Translations under genes and position numbers: made by a program | In this document: positions 1-11,764 of the stretch, in pieces | How positions within the stretch are numbered: the stretch's first letter is position 1 | How the letters are laid out: each line of letters starts with the position of its first letter | Assembly (NCBI GenBank): GCA_030761205.1 | Contig: JAULJL010000003.1 | Span: 5,208,001 to 5,272,000 of the forward strand | Direction: 5' to 3' | DNA from: Fremontodendron californicum | Lineage: Eukaryota > Streptophyta > Magnoliopsida > Malvales > Malvaceae | Length of the DNA: 64,000 bases | The notes under the pieces: generated by a model | What the model saw: only the letters and a program-made list of their open reading frames with translations | What the model was told of the DNA's origin: nothing | Databases searched by the model: none

Positions 1-1
1 C

Positions 2-706
2 AAAGGAAACTGGGATGAACACTTGCCTCTAGCAGAATTTGCGTATAACAATAATTATCAGTCCAGCATCAACATGGCTCCGTTTGAAGCTTTGTATGGA
101 AGGAAGTGCAGAACTCCGGTGTGTTGGGATGATACAGATGAAAGGAAATTACTAGGTCCAGAAATTGTTATGATGACTGCAGACAAAGTTAAGGTAATTC
201 GGGAAAAGATAAAAATAGCTCAAGATCGACAAAAGAGCTATGCAGATAATCGGAGAAAAGATTTAGAGTTTGAAGTTGGTGATATGGTGTTTTTAAAAGT
301 GACTCCTTGGAAAGGAGTAATCCGGTTTGGAAGACGAGGAAAGTTGGGCCCTCGATATATAGGGCCGTATGAGATCATTGAACGGATTGGCCCAGTTGCT
401 TATAGATTGGCCTTACTAGAAGAATTGTCACGAATTCATAATGTGTTCCATGTTTCCATGCTCCGAAAGTACATTTTTGATTCTTCACATATATTGAAGG
501 ATTTGCCTATGGAAATTGAGGAAAACTTAACTTATGAAGAGCAGCCAGTTGAGATTTTGGATAGAAGGGACCAAGTTCTAAGGACTAAGACTATTCCATT
601 AGTGAAAGTTCTTTGGAGGAATCATTCATATGAAGAAGCTATATGGGAAAGGGACGAAGATATGCGGACTCAATATCCTCACTTATTCAATCAAGTTGGT
701 AAGTAA
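2..706 (+). CDS. Ty3/gypsy chromovirus polyprotein, 3' end (partial)
   Basis: This is the C-terminal end of a gag-pol polyprotein; the frame is already open at the left window edge, so the start lies outside. It begins in the integrase core (WDEHLPLAEFAYNNNY, then MAPFEALYGRKCRTP), continues through the GPY/F-type module (GKLGPRYIGPYEIIERIG, about residues 110-130) and ends in a chromodomain-like tail (PVEILDRRDQ... LWRNHSYEEAIWE... YPHLF). The chromodomain is known to guide integration of chromoviruses into heterochromatin. Stop codon, polypurine tract and LTR follow directly, as expected for the 3' end of the element. The order integrase-chromodomain-LTR places it in the chromovirus branch, probably the Tekay/Del clade. 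No frameshift or stop is seen in the part that is visible. Whether the whole element is intact cannot be judged. Confidence 0.93.
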   Translation, partial: KGNWDEHLPLAEFAYNNNYQSSINMAPFEALYGRKCRTPVCWDDTDERKLLGPEIVMMTADKVKVIREKIKIAQDRQKSYADNRRKDLEFEVGDMVFLKVTPWKGVIRFGRRGKLGPRYIGPYEIIERIGPVAYRLALLEELSRIHNVFHVSMLRKYIFDSSHILKDLPMEIEENLTYEEQPVEILDRRDQVLRTKTIPLVKVLWRNHSYEEAIWERDEDMRTQYPHLFNQVGK

Positions 707-728
707 ATTTCGAGGACGAAATTTTTCT

Positions 729-741
729 AAGGGGGGTAAGT
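729..741 (+). other. Polypurine tract of the gypsy element
   Basis: A purine run containing six G residues lies 23 bp after the pol stop codon and abuts the TGTAACA start of the LTR. This is the usual primer site for plus-strand DNA synthesis in LTR retrotransposons. Confidence 0.8.
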
Positions 742-3206
742 TGTAACAACCGAGGTTACGTATAATCATGTAAAGTTAAATTCCGAAAATTTTAAGGACA
801 AACTTGGAAATTGGTAAGAAGTTATAAGTGAAGGAAATAAAAGAAGAAAGGATCAAAATGAATATATTTAAAAAGTTTAGGGGCTTAATGGTTATTTATA
901 AAGAGTTGAGGGACTAATATGCAATTATCCCAAAAACAAGAAAAATATCACTTATCTTCATCTTTCTCTCCCGAAATCTCTTCTCACTTTCATGCTTTCT
1001 TCAAGTGGTAGCCGGCAGCCTCCCCTCTCAAATTTCTTCATCTCCTCCAACATTTCTCTTCAAGAACTCAACCAAAAATCTCAACAACAATTACATCCAA
1101 GGTTAGTTTCTTGATAAATTCTTCCTTTTCTTTAGATATTCTACTTGAGCATGCTAAGATCTTTGCTCCATAAACATTTTAAGGTCTGAAATCCATCTAT
1201 TAAGTATGAATTTTACTCATTTTTGGTATGTATTAAAAGGATTTGAAAGCATGAACAAGAAAATGGGAAGAAAAAGCAAAACAGGGGAATCTGAGCATGC
1301 TTGCTGTTCGGATTTTCTGGGTTCGGTACAGTTGGGTTTATATTTGTTTGATATTTTTTCTATAAACTAGACTTCACTACGAGAATTTTGGTCTTTGAAT
1401 CACCCAAAACCGATAAGCGGTTAAAAAGATAAAATTCGGTGAAGTTGGCTGTTTAGTGTGACCCCTGTTTTAGCATAGTTACGGGTTTTATCAAATTTGA
1501 TCAAGATTTTGTTCTAATTGTCTAAGTTAGTTATTTTCTTCATAAATTAGACTTATTGGTACCAAACTCAAGTTATGATTTTCTAATCTAACTTGATATT
1601 AAGGAATTTATTGCTTAAGAGAAATATAGTACTATTGATGGTTATGGATTATGAAAATCTCTAAGGCATGGAATACTAGAAAGGAATTTGATAAGGACAT
1701 GAATATGGAGTTGAATATTTGGAGAAAATGATTATGGAAATGATATTAAAAATTTGGGATATGTTGTTTTGAGTATGAGGAATTAGTATTGACCTTGAGG
1801 GAAGATTATGAGACTTAAGTTGTATTCAAAATTGTGTAATGCTTTGAGCATGTATAGATACTAATTATTGTTAATCTCTAGGCCACGTAGATCCGACGTC
1901 ACCTATGGATCCCGAAGTTTCAGGTCGAGGTGTACAGTGAGATCATCTCAAGGATTGTGAGTAGACGACAACTATAGTTATTTGAAATTTCTTTAATTAT
2001 AATTATATATATATTTTTTTAGCATATATATTTATTTTACTTATTAAAGGTATATACGATATTTAATCATATGAATTGATTTGTTATTAAAGTAGTTTTA
2101 TTTCAAGAAATATTATATCGAGTAAGTTGGTTGATTTTATGAAATATGATTTTACATAGAATTTGACGTACATGGTTTTGGCTCCACCTGACTTAATGTA
2201 TGAGATTATTTCCTTGACCGGAATACGGGAGCTGCGTGCTACGCCTTTGTGGCGGGAGCCACCTCCAGAGTCCCCATTCCGTGATATTAGACCGGAATAC
2301 GGGAGCTGCGTGCTACGCCTTTGTGGCGGGAGCCACCTCCAGAGTCCCTATTCCGTGATATTATACTGGGGTATGGGAGCTGCGTGCTACGCCTTTGTGG
2401 TGGGAGCCACCTCCAGAGTCCCTATTCCATTATATTTGCCTTTTGGGGGCACATCATAGTGACACATATGCCTTTGGGGCGTCCTATGGTGGTATTGGCC
2501 TTTGGGGCCGGCTACTAGTATGCCTACATGGATATTGCTTGGTTATTTCATGGATGTACTCTTATGCAGGACAGAAAGTTGGAGCCCAATTATACGGAAC
2601 TTGATTTACTTTACAGATTTTATTCATTGATTTAATATTATAATATTGTTATACATTTGAAAACTTTGCTACGTCTTTGAATTACTCATTATGATTTTAT
2701 TATTATTTATTTTGAAAATGTCTATTATGTTTTAAAGGATTATAATCATAGTTTTCAAATGTTTTAAAAGTTGTTTACTCACTGAGATATTCATATATCT
2801 CACCATTTCATATTCTCATTTTCAGGTGATAGTTAGGTGTTGGGATTGCAACCTTCCTCTATTCTCTGCTTCAAATAGTATTGTGACGTGGTGGGCATCA
2901 TAGTAAAAATTTATTGAAGTCTTGATCTTTTGATGTTTTTATCTAGTAAACCTTGCTGAGATAGGTTTACTTTTGGATATATTGTATATATTTGAAGATA
3001 TGAGACAATAGATCAATATGTTTTGATTTGAGCATAAATTGATCATGGAAATTTTTTTTGAATATATATGGATATATGTGATAATAGTATTGAGGAATAT
3101 TGCTGGTTGAGGATATGAATTGAGTGTTATTTGCAGGAGGATTATCGTTGAGATAGAAAGGAAACTCTGCCGGATTTTAGGTAGATTATCCGGACAGGGT
3201 GTTACA
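742..3206 (+). mobile_element. 3' LTR of the Ty3/gypsy element (about 2.46 kb)
   Basis: The LTR starts with TGTAACAAC right after the polypurine tract and ends with GTGTTACA, so its ends form the inverted pair TGTAACA/TGTTACA. The length of about 2,465 bp fits the long LTRs of plant chromoviruses. It holds no gene; short open frames in 2163-2604 are products of an internal tandem repeat. The 5' LTR is outside the window, so LTR divergence and the target-site duplication cannot be checked; the 5 bases after the LTR are GAAAT. Confidence 0.85.
2217..2434 (+). repeat. Three tandem 74-bp units inside the gypsy LTR
   Basis: The unit starting ACCGGAATACGGGAGCTGCG occurs at 2217 and 2291, and a diverged third copy starting ACTGGGGTATGGGAGC occurs at 2365. 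Spacing is 74 bp each time. Copies 1 and 2 are almost identical; copy 3 has a few substitutions. It is GC-rich compared with the rest of the LTR and probably forms stems (GGCGGGAGCCACC). Confidence 0.9.
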
Positions 3207-3242
3207 GAAATGAATCTATAAATTGACATGTTTCAATGTTTG

Positions 3243-3245
<3 letters not shown>

Positions 3246-3282
<37 letters not shown>

Positions 3283-3450
3283 ATAAAAATAATTAAAAGC
3301 AATTCTCTCAATTACTCTTCTTGATCTTGGCTTATCACGCAGCAAGCCATTTTTTTCTTTTCCTTTTTTGTTGGGAAAAAAAAGAAAGAGAGAGAAAAAA
3401 AAAAAGAAAAAAAAAGAAAAAAAAGAAAGAAGAAGAAAAGAGAAAAATAA
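3246..3450. repeat. (AT)n microsatellite and purine-rich A/G tract
   Basis: A perfect (AT)n run covers about 3246-3280. After a short unique spacer comes an almost pure A/G stretch at about 3376-3450. Open frames in this stretch code only for Lys/Glu/Arg runs on one strand and Phe/Ser/Leu runs on the other, and are not genes. Confidence 0.8.
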
Positions 3451-3479
3451 ATTGTGCATTAGTGTCGTATTCGTATTAT

Positions 3480-4560
3480 TTTTTATGTTTGTGTTTTTTT
3501 ATGTTTAAAATATTTATAAATTTATTATATGTTAATAATTTATTTTATGTAAATTTTGACATGTTCGTGTATTTGTGTTGTGTTCAAATTATTTTTGTGT
3601 CGTGTCATATTTTAATTATTTTTTTCATGTTTTCATGTCGTGTTTCAATTCATCCAAATATTTTGCATAGTTTGTCATGGTGATCTAATTAAGAGAAAGT
3701 TTTGTGTGTCCGTTTCGTGTCTCAATTCATCTCATATTTTGCATAATTTGTTATAATGATTCAATTTTGTGTGTTCGTGTTATTTTATTGTGTGTTTAAA
3801 ATATTATAAATTTTTACACGTTAATAATTCGTTTTATGTCGATTTTGACACGTTCGTGTATTTGTGTCGTGTTCATGTTATTTTTCGTGTCGTGTTTTAA
3901 TTACTTTTTTCATATTGTGTTCGAGTTGTAATCATGTTGTGTCCGAAATTACCGAGTCTAATTGATACTATTCAAATAACTCACAAATTTGTGTCTCGCG
4001 TCATAATCTTCGTCTTATTTTTTTTGTTATAAAAATATTTAACGTATTATATATTTATATAAAATTTGACACGTTAATAATTTGTTTTATTTGGATTTAG
4101 TAGACCTGCTCACGGGCCGGGCAGCCCGCCCGACCCGGCAGGCCCGGCCCAATACGGGTCGGGCCTGGGCAGGCAATTTCATGTTCCGGGCCGGCCCGGC
4201 CCGGTACAGTGTTTTATTATTATTATAATATTATTTTTATTTAATTTTAATTTTAAAAAATAAAAAAATAAAAAAATTATTTTTTGATTCCAATGAACAG
4301 TGATTCGGGCCTAAACGGGCGAGCCTGGGCGACCTAGGCCCGGGCCTGGGCAAAAAAAAAAAAAAAGGGCCGCGGCCCGGCCCATGAGCACCTCTAGGAT
4401 TTAGACACGTTCATGTATTTATGTGGTGTTCATGTTATTTTTTGTGTCATATCGTGTTTTAATTATTTTTTTCATGTTATGTTCGTATCGTATAATTATG
4501 TTATATCTGAAATTACTGGATATAATTGATCATATTCAAATAACTCTTAATTTTATACCA
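3480..4560. repeat. Three tandem copies of a 250-290-bp AT-rich repeat
   Basis: The same block (GTTAATAATT, then a TTTTGACACGTTCGTG-like stretch, then a GTGTCGTGTTTTAATTA-like stretch) occurs three times; its GTTAATAATT anchor lies at 3531, 3820 and 4073. Copies are diverged by many substitutions. The third is split by the MITE at 4101-4396. No coding frame. Copies of this GTGTCGTGTTC type are recognisable as a non-coding dispersed repeat, but I cannot assign a family. Confidence 0.7.
4101..4396. mobile_element. hAT-type MITE with GC-rich ends, copy 1
   Basis: A 296-bp element with terminal inverted repeats TAGACCTGCTCACGGGCC and, read from the other end, TAGAGGTGCTCATGGGCC. It is flanked by a perfect 8-bp target duplication GGATTTAG (4093-4100 and 4397-4404). 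The ends are extremely GC-rich while the middle is AT-rich. It has no coding capacity. An 8-bp duplication is the hallmark of the hAT superfamily. It sits inside the third copy of the 3480-4560 repeat and is therefore younger than that array. Confidence 0.88.
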
Positions 4561-4691
4561 TGTATCGTATAAGAATAAAAATTATTATTTTTCTAAATTA
4601 TTATCTTTACTATTTTTACTTTTTTATCTTTCAAATTTATTATAAAATATTAATTTAAATCCGATAATATTTCACAACGAAGCACGAGCAT

Positions 4692-4714
4692 TATATATAT
4701 ATATATATATATAT
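4692..4714. repeat. (AT)n microsatellite
   Basis: A simple TA dinucleotide run of about 23 bp at the right border of the tandem repeat region. Confidence 0.8.
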
Positions 4715-4988
4715 AGTCTTACAAAATCGTGAACTTTCATTTGAAATTAATCCGATCCTTTATCATCCATTAATTTATTTTATTTTTAGAACAATTCACT
4801 ACCACGTTCAAATTTCATTAACTTTGGTATTTCATTGTTTTGCCATCAGCAAATGCTTTCGTTTTGCTACTATAAATTGTGAAAATTGCTATTTTATTAT
4901 TAAAACATGTCTTGCAGTTATTGGCTGCAAAAACCAATCAGTTTCAACTTTGATTCACCCGGAATCGATCTAATCACCCACCCGTTGT

Positions 4989-6031
4989 TAGGGTGAGCAA
5001 AAATCGGAAAACCGATAAAACAGAATAAATCGATACTATTCGATTTTTTTGGTTCGATTTTTAGATTTATGATAATGTTGGTTTTTTTCGGTTCGATTTT
5101 ATTAATTTAATCGGTTGATTTGCGATTTAATATTTACAAACCTAACCGACCGATTAAATCGACAATAAATAAATAAATAATATTATTAATAATATTTAAA
5201 CCTAAACCTAAACCCAAACACCCAACCCAAGATACTATCCAACCCAATTACCCAACCCGAACCCAACCTAATTACCTAAGTCCGTAGGCCCCATCCCCTC
5301 CTTTCAATAACCCAAAACAGTGAACTTGAGTCAATTTGTTTTTAATTACCTACCGTCGTCCCCAACCCATCCCCTACTTTTAATTTTATATTTCTTATTT
5401 ACTTTCTTCTTTACTCTTTCAGACTTAAAAGAATCAGATTCAGAGTTTCAGACTTTCAATCGATCCCCTTTCCCTTTCTAACTTGAGTCAATCTTCATTT
5501 TTTCAGAAACCCTATCCTAATCGTGAGTCAATCTTTACTATTTTACTTTGCAAGGTATTATTTTGTTGTGTGAGAACTTAATTTAATCTCTTAATTCTGT
5601 GTTGGCATCATTAAATTGGAAAAGGCTTCACGGTAATTGTAAACTTGTGTTGTTTCTTTTAAAAGTCTTACATTTTCATTTTCATTTGATTTTTTTTTTA
5701 GATTCAGTTTCTGGTTGTGAATCAAATGCTGCTAAAACTTCAGTTATAGGAAAATTTGGAATTCTGATCAGTTCAAAGGGTAATAAAATGATTTTATGTC
5801 TGTATATTATAGTATGTTTTTTTCATATTCAATTTATGGCACTGTTGGGATGAAGGCAACTGGAGCAAACCGAAATAACCGACCAAACCGAACCGATTAA
5901 GTTCGGTTTGGTCGATTCGGTTTCGATCCTTAATGTCGATTGGTTCGATCGATTTTAGGGGATATGTCGATTTAATCGGTTATCGATATTTTTGAACCGA
6001 TCCAACCGAACCGACCGAATGCTCATCCCTA
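4989..6031. mobile_element. Non-autonomous DNA transposon, 1.04 kb, with internal transcript-like segment
   Basis: The left end reads TAGGGTGAGCAAAAATCGG and the right end, read inwards, TAGGGATGAGCATTCGG, so the termini are inverted repeats followed on both sides by long CGATTT/ACCGA-rich stretches. No convincing target duplication is seen. The centre (about 5300-5850) is not of this composition: it has C/T-rich stretches ending in CAG, GT-containing borders and an 84-codon frame (5599-5850), and looks like a piece of a spliced leader or first exons. It may be the remnant of a transposon's own 5' region or a captured host fragment. A lone right end of the same kind (GCCGAACGCTCATCCC) occurs at about 25683-25698. 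Confidence 0.6.
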
Positions 6032-7069
6032 CAAATTCAAACACAAATCGTCCAATCGCCACCTTTTCAAGTACCTAATTAAACTTGCTCATGAATCAGA
6101 TAATTCATCCGATCCGAATCAATTTGGATTGGATCTAAATAAGATTTTTAGTGATTTGAGTCAATCCGACCTTACCTAAATCACTGTTTAAATAATAAAA
6201 AAAATTAATTTAAATTTAATTATAAATATATAAATATTAATATAATTTTTTTAATTTTTATTATTATTTGAACAATGAAACGAACCGACACACCAATTCG
6301 GGTCTGTTTAAAATCGGACTTTCAAATTATGATCAACCCGACTCGGTCCACGAGAGGACCTGACCTAAGACTACTATATATCTTATCGGACAAAGAAAGT
6401 AGCTGTTATTTGCAGACATGACTAATTGACAAAAGAGAATCAACTTTGTCTTTGTGATTTGTAACTTCTAATTGGCCCCTCTACCATCAATTTAAAGATT
6501 GGAGCACCAAAAATTATGCCTAGTGCCAATTGCCAAGTTACTTAATGAAACCTTGTAATCTTAGATTCGATGTTGGTTTTGGGAATTGGTCACATATAAT
6601 AAAAAATAAAAGCAATAAAATTTATTTATTTTTAATTTTTTAATTATTGGATCATGTTGAATAAATTGTTACACAATCATGCATACAAATCACATAGGAC
6701 AATTTTGCATATCTCATGGTTTGCAAGCGATAACTTGTCTTATTCCTAGAATATCAAACCAAATTGTCGTAAACCTTCAATTGTTCAAGTATCCACCTCT
6801 AATGTTAAGTCCACATGAATAAGGAAGAAAGAACCTTCACAATGATAGGTGGAACTTGGAAGCTTGTTGAAACACTATGCTTGAAATGTTATGTGACTTG
6901 CTCTCTATTTGTTTCTTTCAATGGTTTTCAACACATAAGATAAAAACATAATGAATTAATCATCCAGAGAGGGACGTCATAGCCTTCCTTATATTAAGGA
7001 GGGTTCGGCCAACTCCTATTCAAAATAAGATTTATGTCTTTGACTATTCTCCTTTGATTTTTTAGTTTA
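6032..7069. other. Intergenic, no gene seen
   Basis: About 6100-6360 carries diverged CCGATCC/AACCCGAC stretches like those in degraded MITEs. The rest (6360-7069) is unique-looking AT-rich DNA with a segment around 6990-7015 (GGAGGGTTCGGCCAAC) that resembles retrotransposon LTR remnants. No open frame with recognisable homology was found. Confidence 0.5.
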
Positions 7070-10000
7070 CTAGGTTTAGTTACACGTGCGTTGCTGCACG
7101 TGGATGATATATAATATAATTAATAATTTAAAAAATTTTTAAGATTTAATAAATAGCAAAGTAAGAGAATCAGTTCACTCAACTTTATCAATTGGCATAT
7201 GACTATGCATAAGAGAAATTTGACAAAATAGGCAATGATTTATGGATTATATAATCAAATTAATCATGCAATGGTAGATACAATCACCTTATATTTTGAA
7301 TTCCCTCTATTCAATAGTTTGAAGAATGACTAATAATAATTAATGATTGTGTCACCTTATATTTTGAATTCTCTCTATTGAATAGTTTGAAGAATGATCA
7401 ATAATAATTAATAATTATACTTATTCCACACCATTTTTGATGAAACTGTTCATGTAATAATTAACCACTATCTTAGGATCCAATTTTCTTAGTGAAATTG
7501 ACAATTGATAATATTTCTTTCTAATAATTCTCCAATCGATACTTTTCCGAATATATGTTAATTAAGAAAAAAAGTTGCTCTTAGGAAAGCACAAACCAAT
7601 GTAATACTCCCACAATTAGCTAACTTATAAGTTAGTGAAGTTATACCGTAAGACTTAATATGATATGATCACTATAGCTTGCATTCTTGATGGAGTTGGT
7701 AAGAAATTGAGATTTTCATAGATGCAAGTCGGATAACAAAAAGGGCAAACTATATATTTTAGAGGCTTAATTGTATTGATATTACAATTTATAGCAAATA
7801 GTCTCCTCCAATACAAGCAGTAAAACATAATAAAATTTGTTAAAAATTTTGTACTTCAAATTAAACTAATTCAATTTCTAAACCAATTTATCTTTAGTGA
7901 AATTAAATTAGGGAAAGTATAAGAGAAATTGTTTCCACCGATAATACAAACAAACAATTATATATATATATATATATATTAGTTTCTTAAAAGTTTTTGC
8001 ATCAATTATAAAGAAAGTTTTGGACATTCTGCACACTTTCAACTAATTTATAAATGTTAACCACAAAACGAAATCTAAGTTTTCAAGTTTCGAGCGGTTT
8101 GAAAACCAGCTTTCCTTTTTATGCATGTGATTAGTATATATGCTCATGAATTATTCATCCAAGTAGTACAAATTGGCTAAGCAACATGTTAAAAAAGAAA
8201 AATAACGACTCGCTATTTGTTTTGCACTATATGTACTTGCGAACAAAAGAAAACACATATAACGCTTACCAGGGTTCCATAAAAAATGAAGTATAATAGG
8301 TTGTTACAAATAGGGTTAGAAAATTAATATAAATTAAAATTTAGATAGATCATAAAAGAAATAGAATTAGCTTACTGTGTAAAAGAAGTATGTTACAAAT
8401 AAGGCTAAAAAATTAGTAGAAATTAAAATTTAGATATAGATCATAAAAGCAATTGAATTAGCTTACTGTGTAAAAAAAGCAATTGCGCAATATTATAATG
8501 TTAAATTAATCATGACTTTCATCTTTATATACAGAGACTTAATTAAAGTTTTTCTATTAATTCTACTTTGATTAGGATGCACATAATAATAATAACTAAT
8601 AAAATAATTAGTCCTAAAACGAAAGATGAAAATAATAATTAGGCCTAAACTAATTAGTTTTCATTAATGATTTGTAATAGACTTAAAAGAAAATGATTTT
8701 TTTTAAAAAAAAATTAATAAACCATTATCAAGGATAAAATAGTTTAAAAAATTAATAAATCATATTATTAAGAATAAAATAATTAAAATTTTGCATTAAG
8801 GATAAAATAATTAATTTTAAAAATTAGCAAGGTATAGTAATATTATTTATTTAATTTTTGTATTTGAAAATAAAGAGAATGAAATCAAATTGAAGACCCA
8901 CGAATCAAAAATAGATCTTTAATAACGATTGTAAACTAAAACAAACAAATAATATAACATCAATTATCTCATGGCTAGAATCTCAGCATTTGCAATCCCC
9001 TTTTTTAATTTCAAATTACGACCTGCTTTATACAAAAAAATCGATTGAAGCCATTTCAAGTCTCAATACAAAGAACTTCAATGCGTAAAATCATTTCTTG
9101 ACCAAGTGATCATCAGCTAATCAAAGAAATATGTGGACTGAATTTTCTTTTTAGCTTCTTCGATAATATATATTTTTAAAAAAACGTTGACCAGAACTAT
9201 TCAAGGATAAGAATTAGGCCTAAAATGAAAACTTTATGCCCAAATTTATCATAATAGGACTTAATTTACGAACACATATTTTAACCATATCTAATTAATA
9301 GGTTTACCTACACGTGTGTTGCACATGGGTGATATATCATGTAATTAATATTTTTAAAGAAATCTAAGCTTTAATAAGTAGCAAAGTAAAATAATCAACT
9401 CACTTAACATTATCAATTGGCATATGAATATGCATAGGAGGAAATTGACAGAATAGGCAATGGTTTATGGATATTATAATCAAATTAGTTATGAATGGTA
9501 GATACAGTCACCTTATAATTTTGAATTCCCTCTATTGAATAGCTTGAAGAATGCTCAACAATAATTCATGGTTGTGCTATTCCACACACTTTCTGATGAA
9601 ACTATTCATGTAATAATTAACCACTACCTTAGGATCCAATTTTCATAGTGAAATTGGCAATTGATAATATTTCTTTCTAATAACACTAAATTTAAATCTT
9701 GCCTAATTTTTCAATCGAAACTTTTTCGAGTATGTGTTAATCGAGCAAAAATTTGCTTTTAGTAAAGCACCAACAAATATAATGCTCCCACAATTAACTA
9801 ATTTATAAGTTTGTGAAGTTATATCCTAAACCTTAACATGATATGATCACTGTAGCTAGCATTCTTGATGGAGTTGGTAAGAAATTGAGATTTTCATGGA
9901 TACAAGTTTGAAAGTAAAAAGGGCAAACTATATATTTTAGAGACATAATTGTATTGATATTATAACTTATAGCAAATAGTCTCCTCCAATACATGCAGTA

Positions 10001-11764
10001 AAGCATAATAAAACTCGTTAGAAATTTTGTGCTTAAAATTTGACTAATTTAACTTCTAAATTAACTTATTTTTAGTGAAATTAAATTAGGGAAAGCATAA
10101 GAGAAATTGTTTCCACCCGATAACACAAACAAATAATTATATATATATATATATATATATATTAGTTTCTTAAAAGTTTTTGTATCAATTATAGAGAAAG
10201 TTTGAGACTTTATGCATACTTTCAACTAATTTATAAATATTAACCACTGAACAAAATCTAAGTTTCAAGCTTCATATGCTTTGAAAATCAACTTTCTTTT
10301 TATGTCTGTGATCAGTATATATGCCCATAAATAATAATTAGGCCTAAATTAATTAGGTTTCATTAATGATTGTGGTAGCATTCAAAGAAAATATATTTTT
10401 TTAAGAAAAAATTAATAAACCATTATCAAGGATAAAATAGTTTAAAAAATTAATAAATCATTATTAATAATAAAATAATTAAATTTTAGCATTAAGGATA
10501 AAATAATTAATTTTAAAAATTACCAAGGTATAGTAATATTATATATATATATATATATTTTGTATTTAAAAATAAAGAGAATGAATTCAATCAAAAATGG
10601 ATCTTTAATGACGATTGTAAACTTAAACAAACAAATAATAAAATATCAATTATCTCATGGTTTGAATCCCAACATTTTCAATCCATTTTATAAATTTCAA
10701 ACTACGACCGATTGAAACCATTTCAAATCTCAACACAAAGAACTTTAAATTGTAAAATCATTTCTTGACCGAGTGATAATCAGCCAACCAAAGAAATATG
10801 TGGACTGAATTTTTTTTTTTTTCAGCTTCTTCAATAACATATATTTGTAAAAAACGTATTGGCCAGAACTATTCAAGAATAAGAATTAGGCCTAAAACAA
10901 AAAGTCACAAATAATAATTAGGCTTAAAATAATTATGATTAGTTATTTATTTATAGTAGCCTATAAGAAAATTAGATTTTTATTAAAAGAATTAATAAAT
11001 CATTATTAAGGATAAAATTGTTAAGAAAATCAATAAATCATTATTAATGATTTGTAGTAGCCTATAAGAAAACTTTTATTGTATAAATTAAAATATAATT
11101 ATTATTTTAAAGGATAAATTTTAATTATTTTAATTAATAGGGTAATAATTTGTTATCATGAATTAATTATATTTATGTAATTATTATTTTATATATATTT
11201 GTTATAATTTAATTGATTATTATTATTTATTATGCAAGTCATATATAATTGATGATTATTTATTATATATGGCATCATTAAAATATGAATGGGAACCCTT
11301 TAAATCATGATTTTAATATATAAATATTTAAATCATAGTTTCTAGTAATATATGTCTAAAGTTTAATTATAAAATTTTAATTATGATAACTATTTGTTAG
11401 GATATATGTGCTAAGTGAGATAGAATTCTAAAAAGATTTAAACTCTTTACAAAGGAGTTCTAAAAGAACTTTAATTGGATGATTCATGAATCCTTGCAAT
11501 TTGATTGATTGGCCAAAATTATAAATTTATCTTTAAATTATTTTTATTTAATTTAAAGATAAATTGAATGACTCATAGTTGAACTTTGATTAGACAAAAA
11601 AATTTTAATTAAAAGAAATTCATTTGACATGTGTCAATTTATAATTTGCCAAAAATTTCTCATTCTACATAAAGATAACATAGTTAATTTAAAAAATTAA
11701 TAAAGGTATATATGTCATTCACTATTTGTAATTTTGGAGTTGGTGCTTTTATATATAGTATAGA
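7070..11764 (-). mobile_element. Non-autonomous Helitron-like element with two 3' ends
   Basis: On the minus strand the element starts A|TCTATACTATATATAAAAGC at 11764 and ends with the hairpin CACGTGC-AGCAAC-GCACGTG, nine bases and CTAG|T at 7070. Start TC, a subterminal hairpin, a CTAG end and insertion between A and T are the defining Helitron features. A second, diverged 3' end (hairpin with CATGTG/CACGTG arms, then CTAT) lies at about 9298-9330. The two halves, about 7070-9230 and 9300-10890, are copies of each other (shared GGCAATG(A/G)TTTATGG, TAGCAAATAGTCTCCTCC, GGAAAG(T/C)ATAAGAGAAATTG and other stretches, offset about 2.2 kb); the second copy lacks roughly 450 bp corresponding to 8150-8620. 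No Rep/helicase gene or other coding frame is present, so it would need enzymes in trans. Confidence 0.65.
7955..7980. repeat. (TA)n microsatellite, first copy
   Basis: A TA run inside the Helitron-like element. The equivalent run in the second half of the element is at about 10137-10163, which supports the internal duplication. Confidence 0.75.

Noticed and set aside
2163..2604. Overlapping frames with repeated WREPPPES
   Set aside because: Produced by the three tandem 74-bp units of the gypsy LTR in different phases; no gene.
3321..3683. 120-codon plus-strand frame
   Set aside because: It starts in a poly-Lys/Glu low-complexity tract and continues in a noncoding tandem repeat; no motif, composition is that of the repeats.
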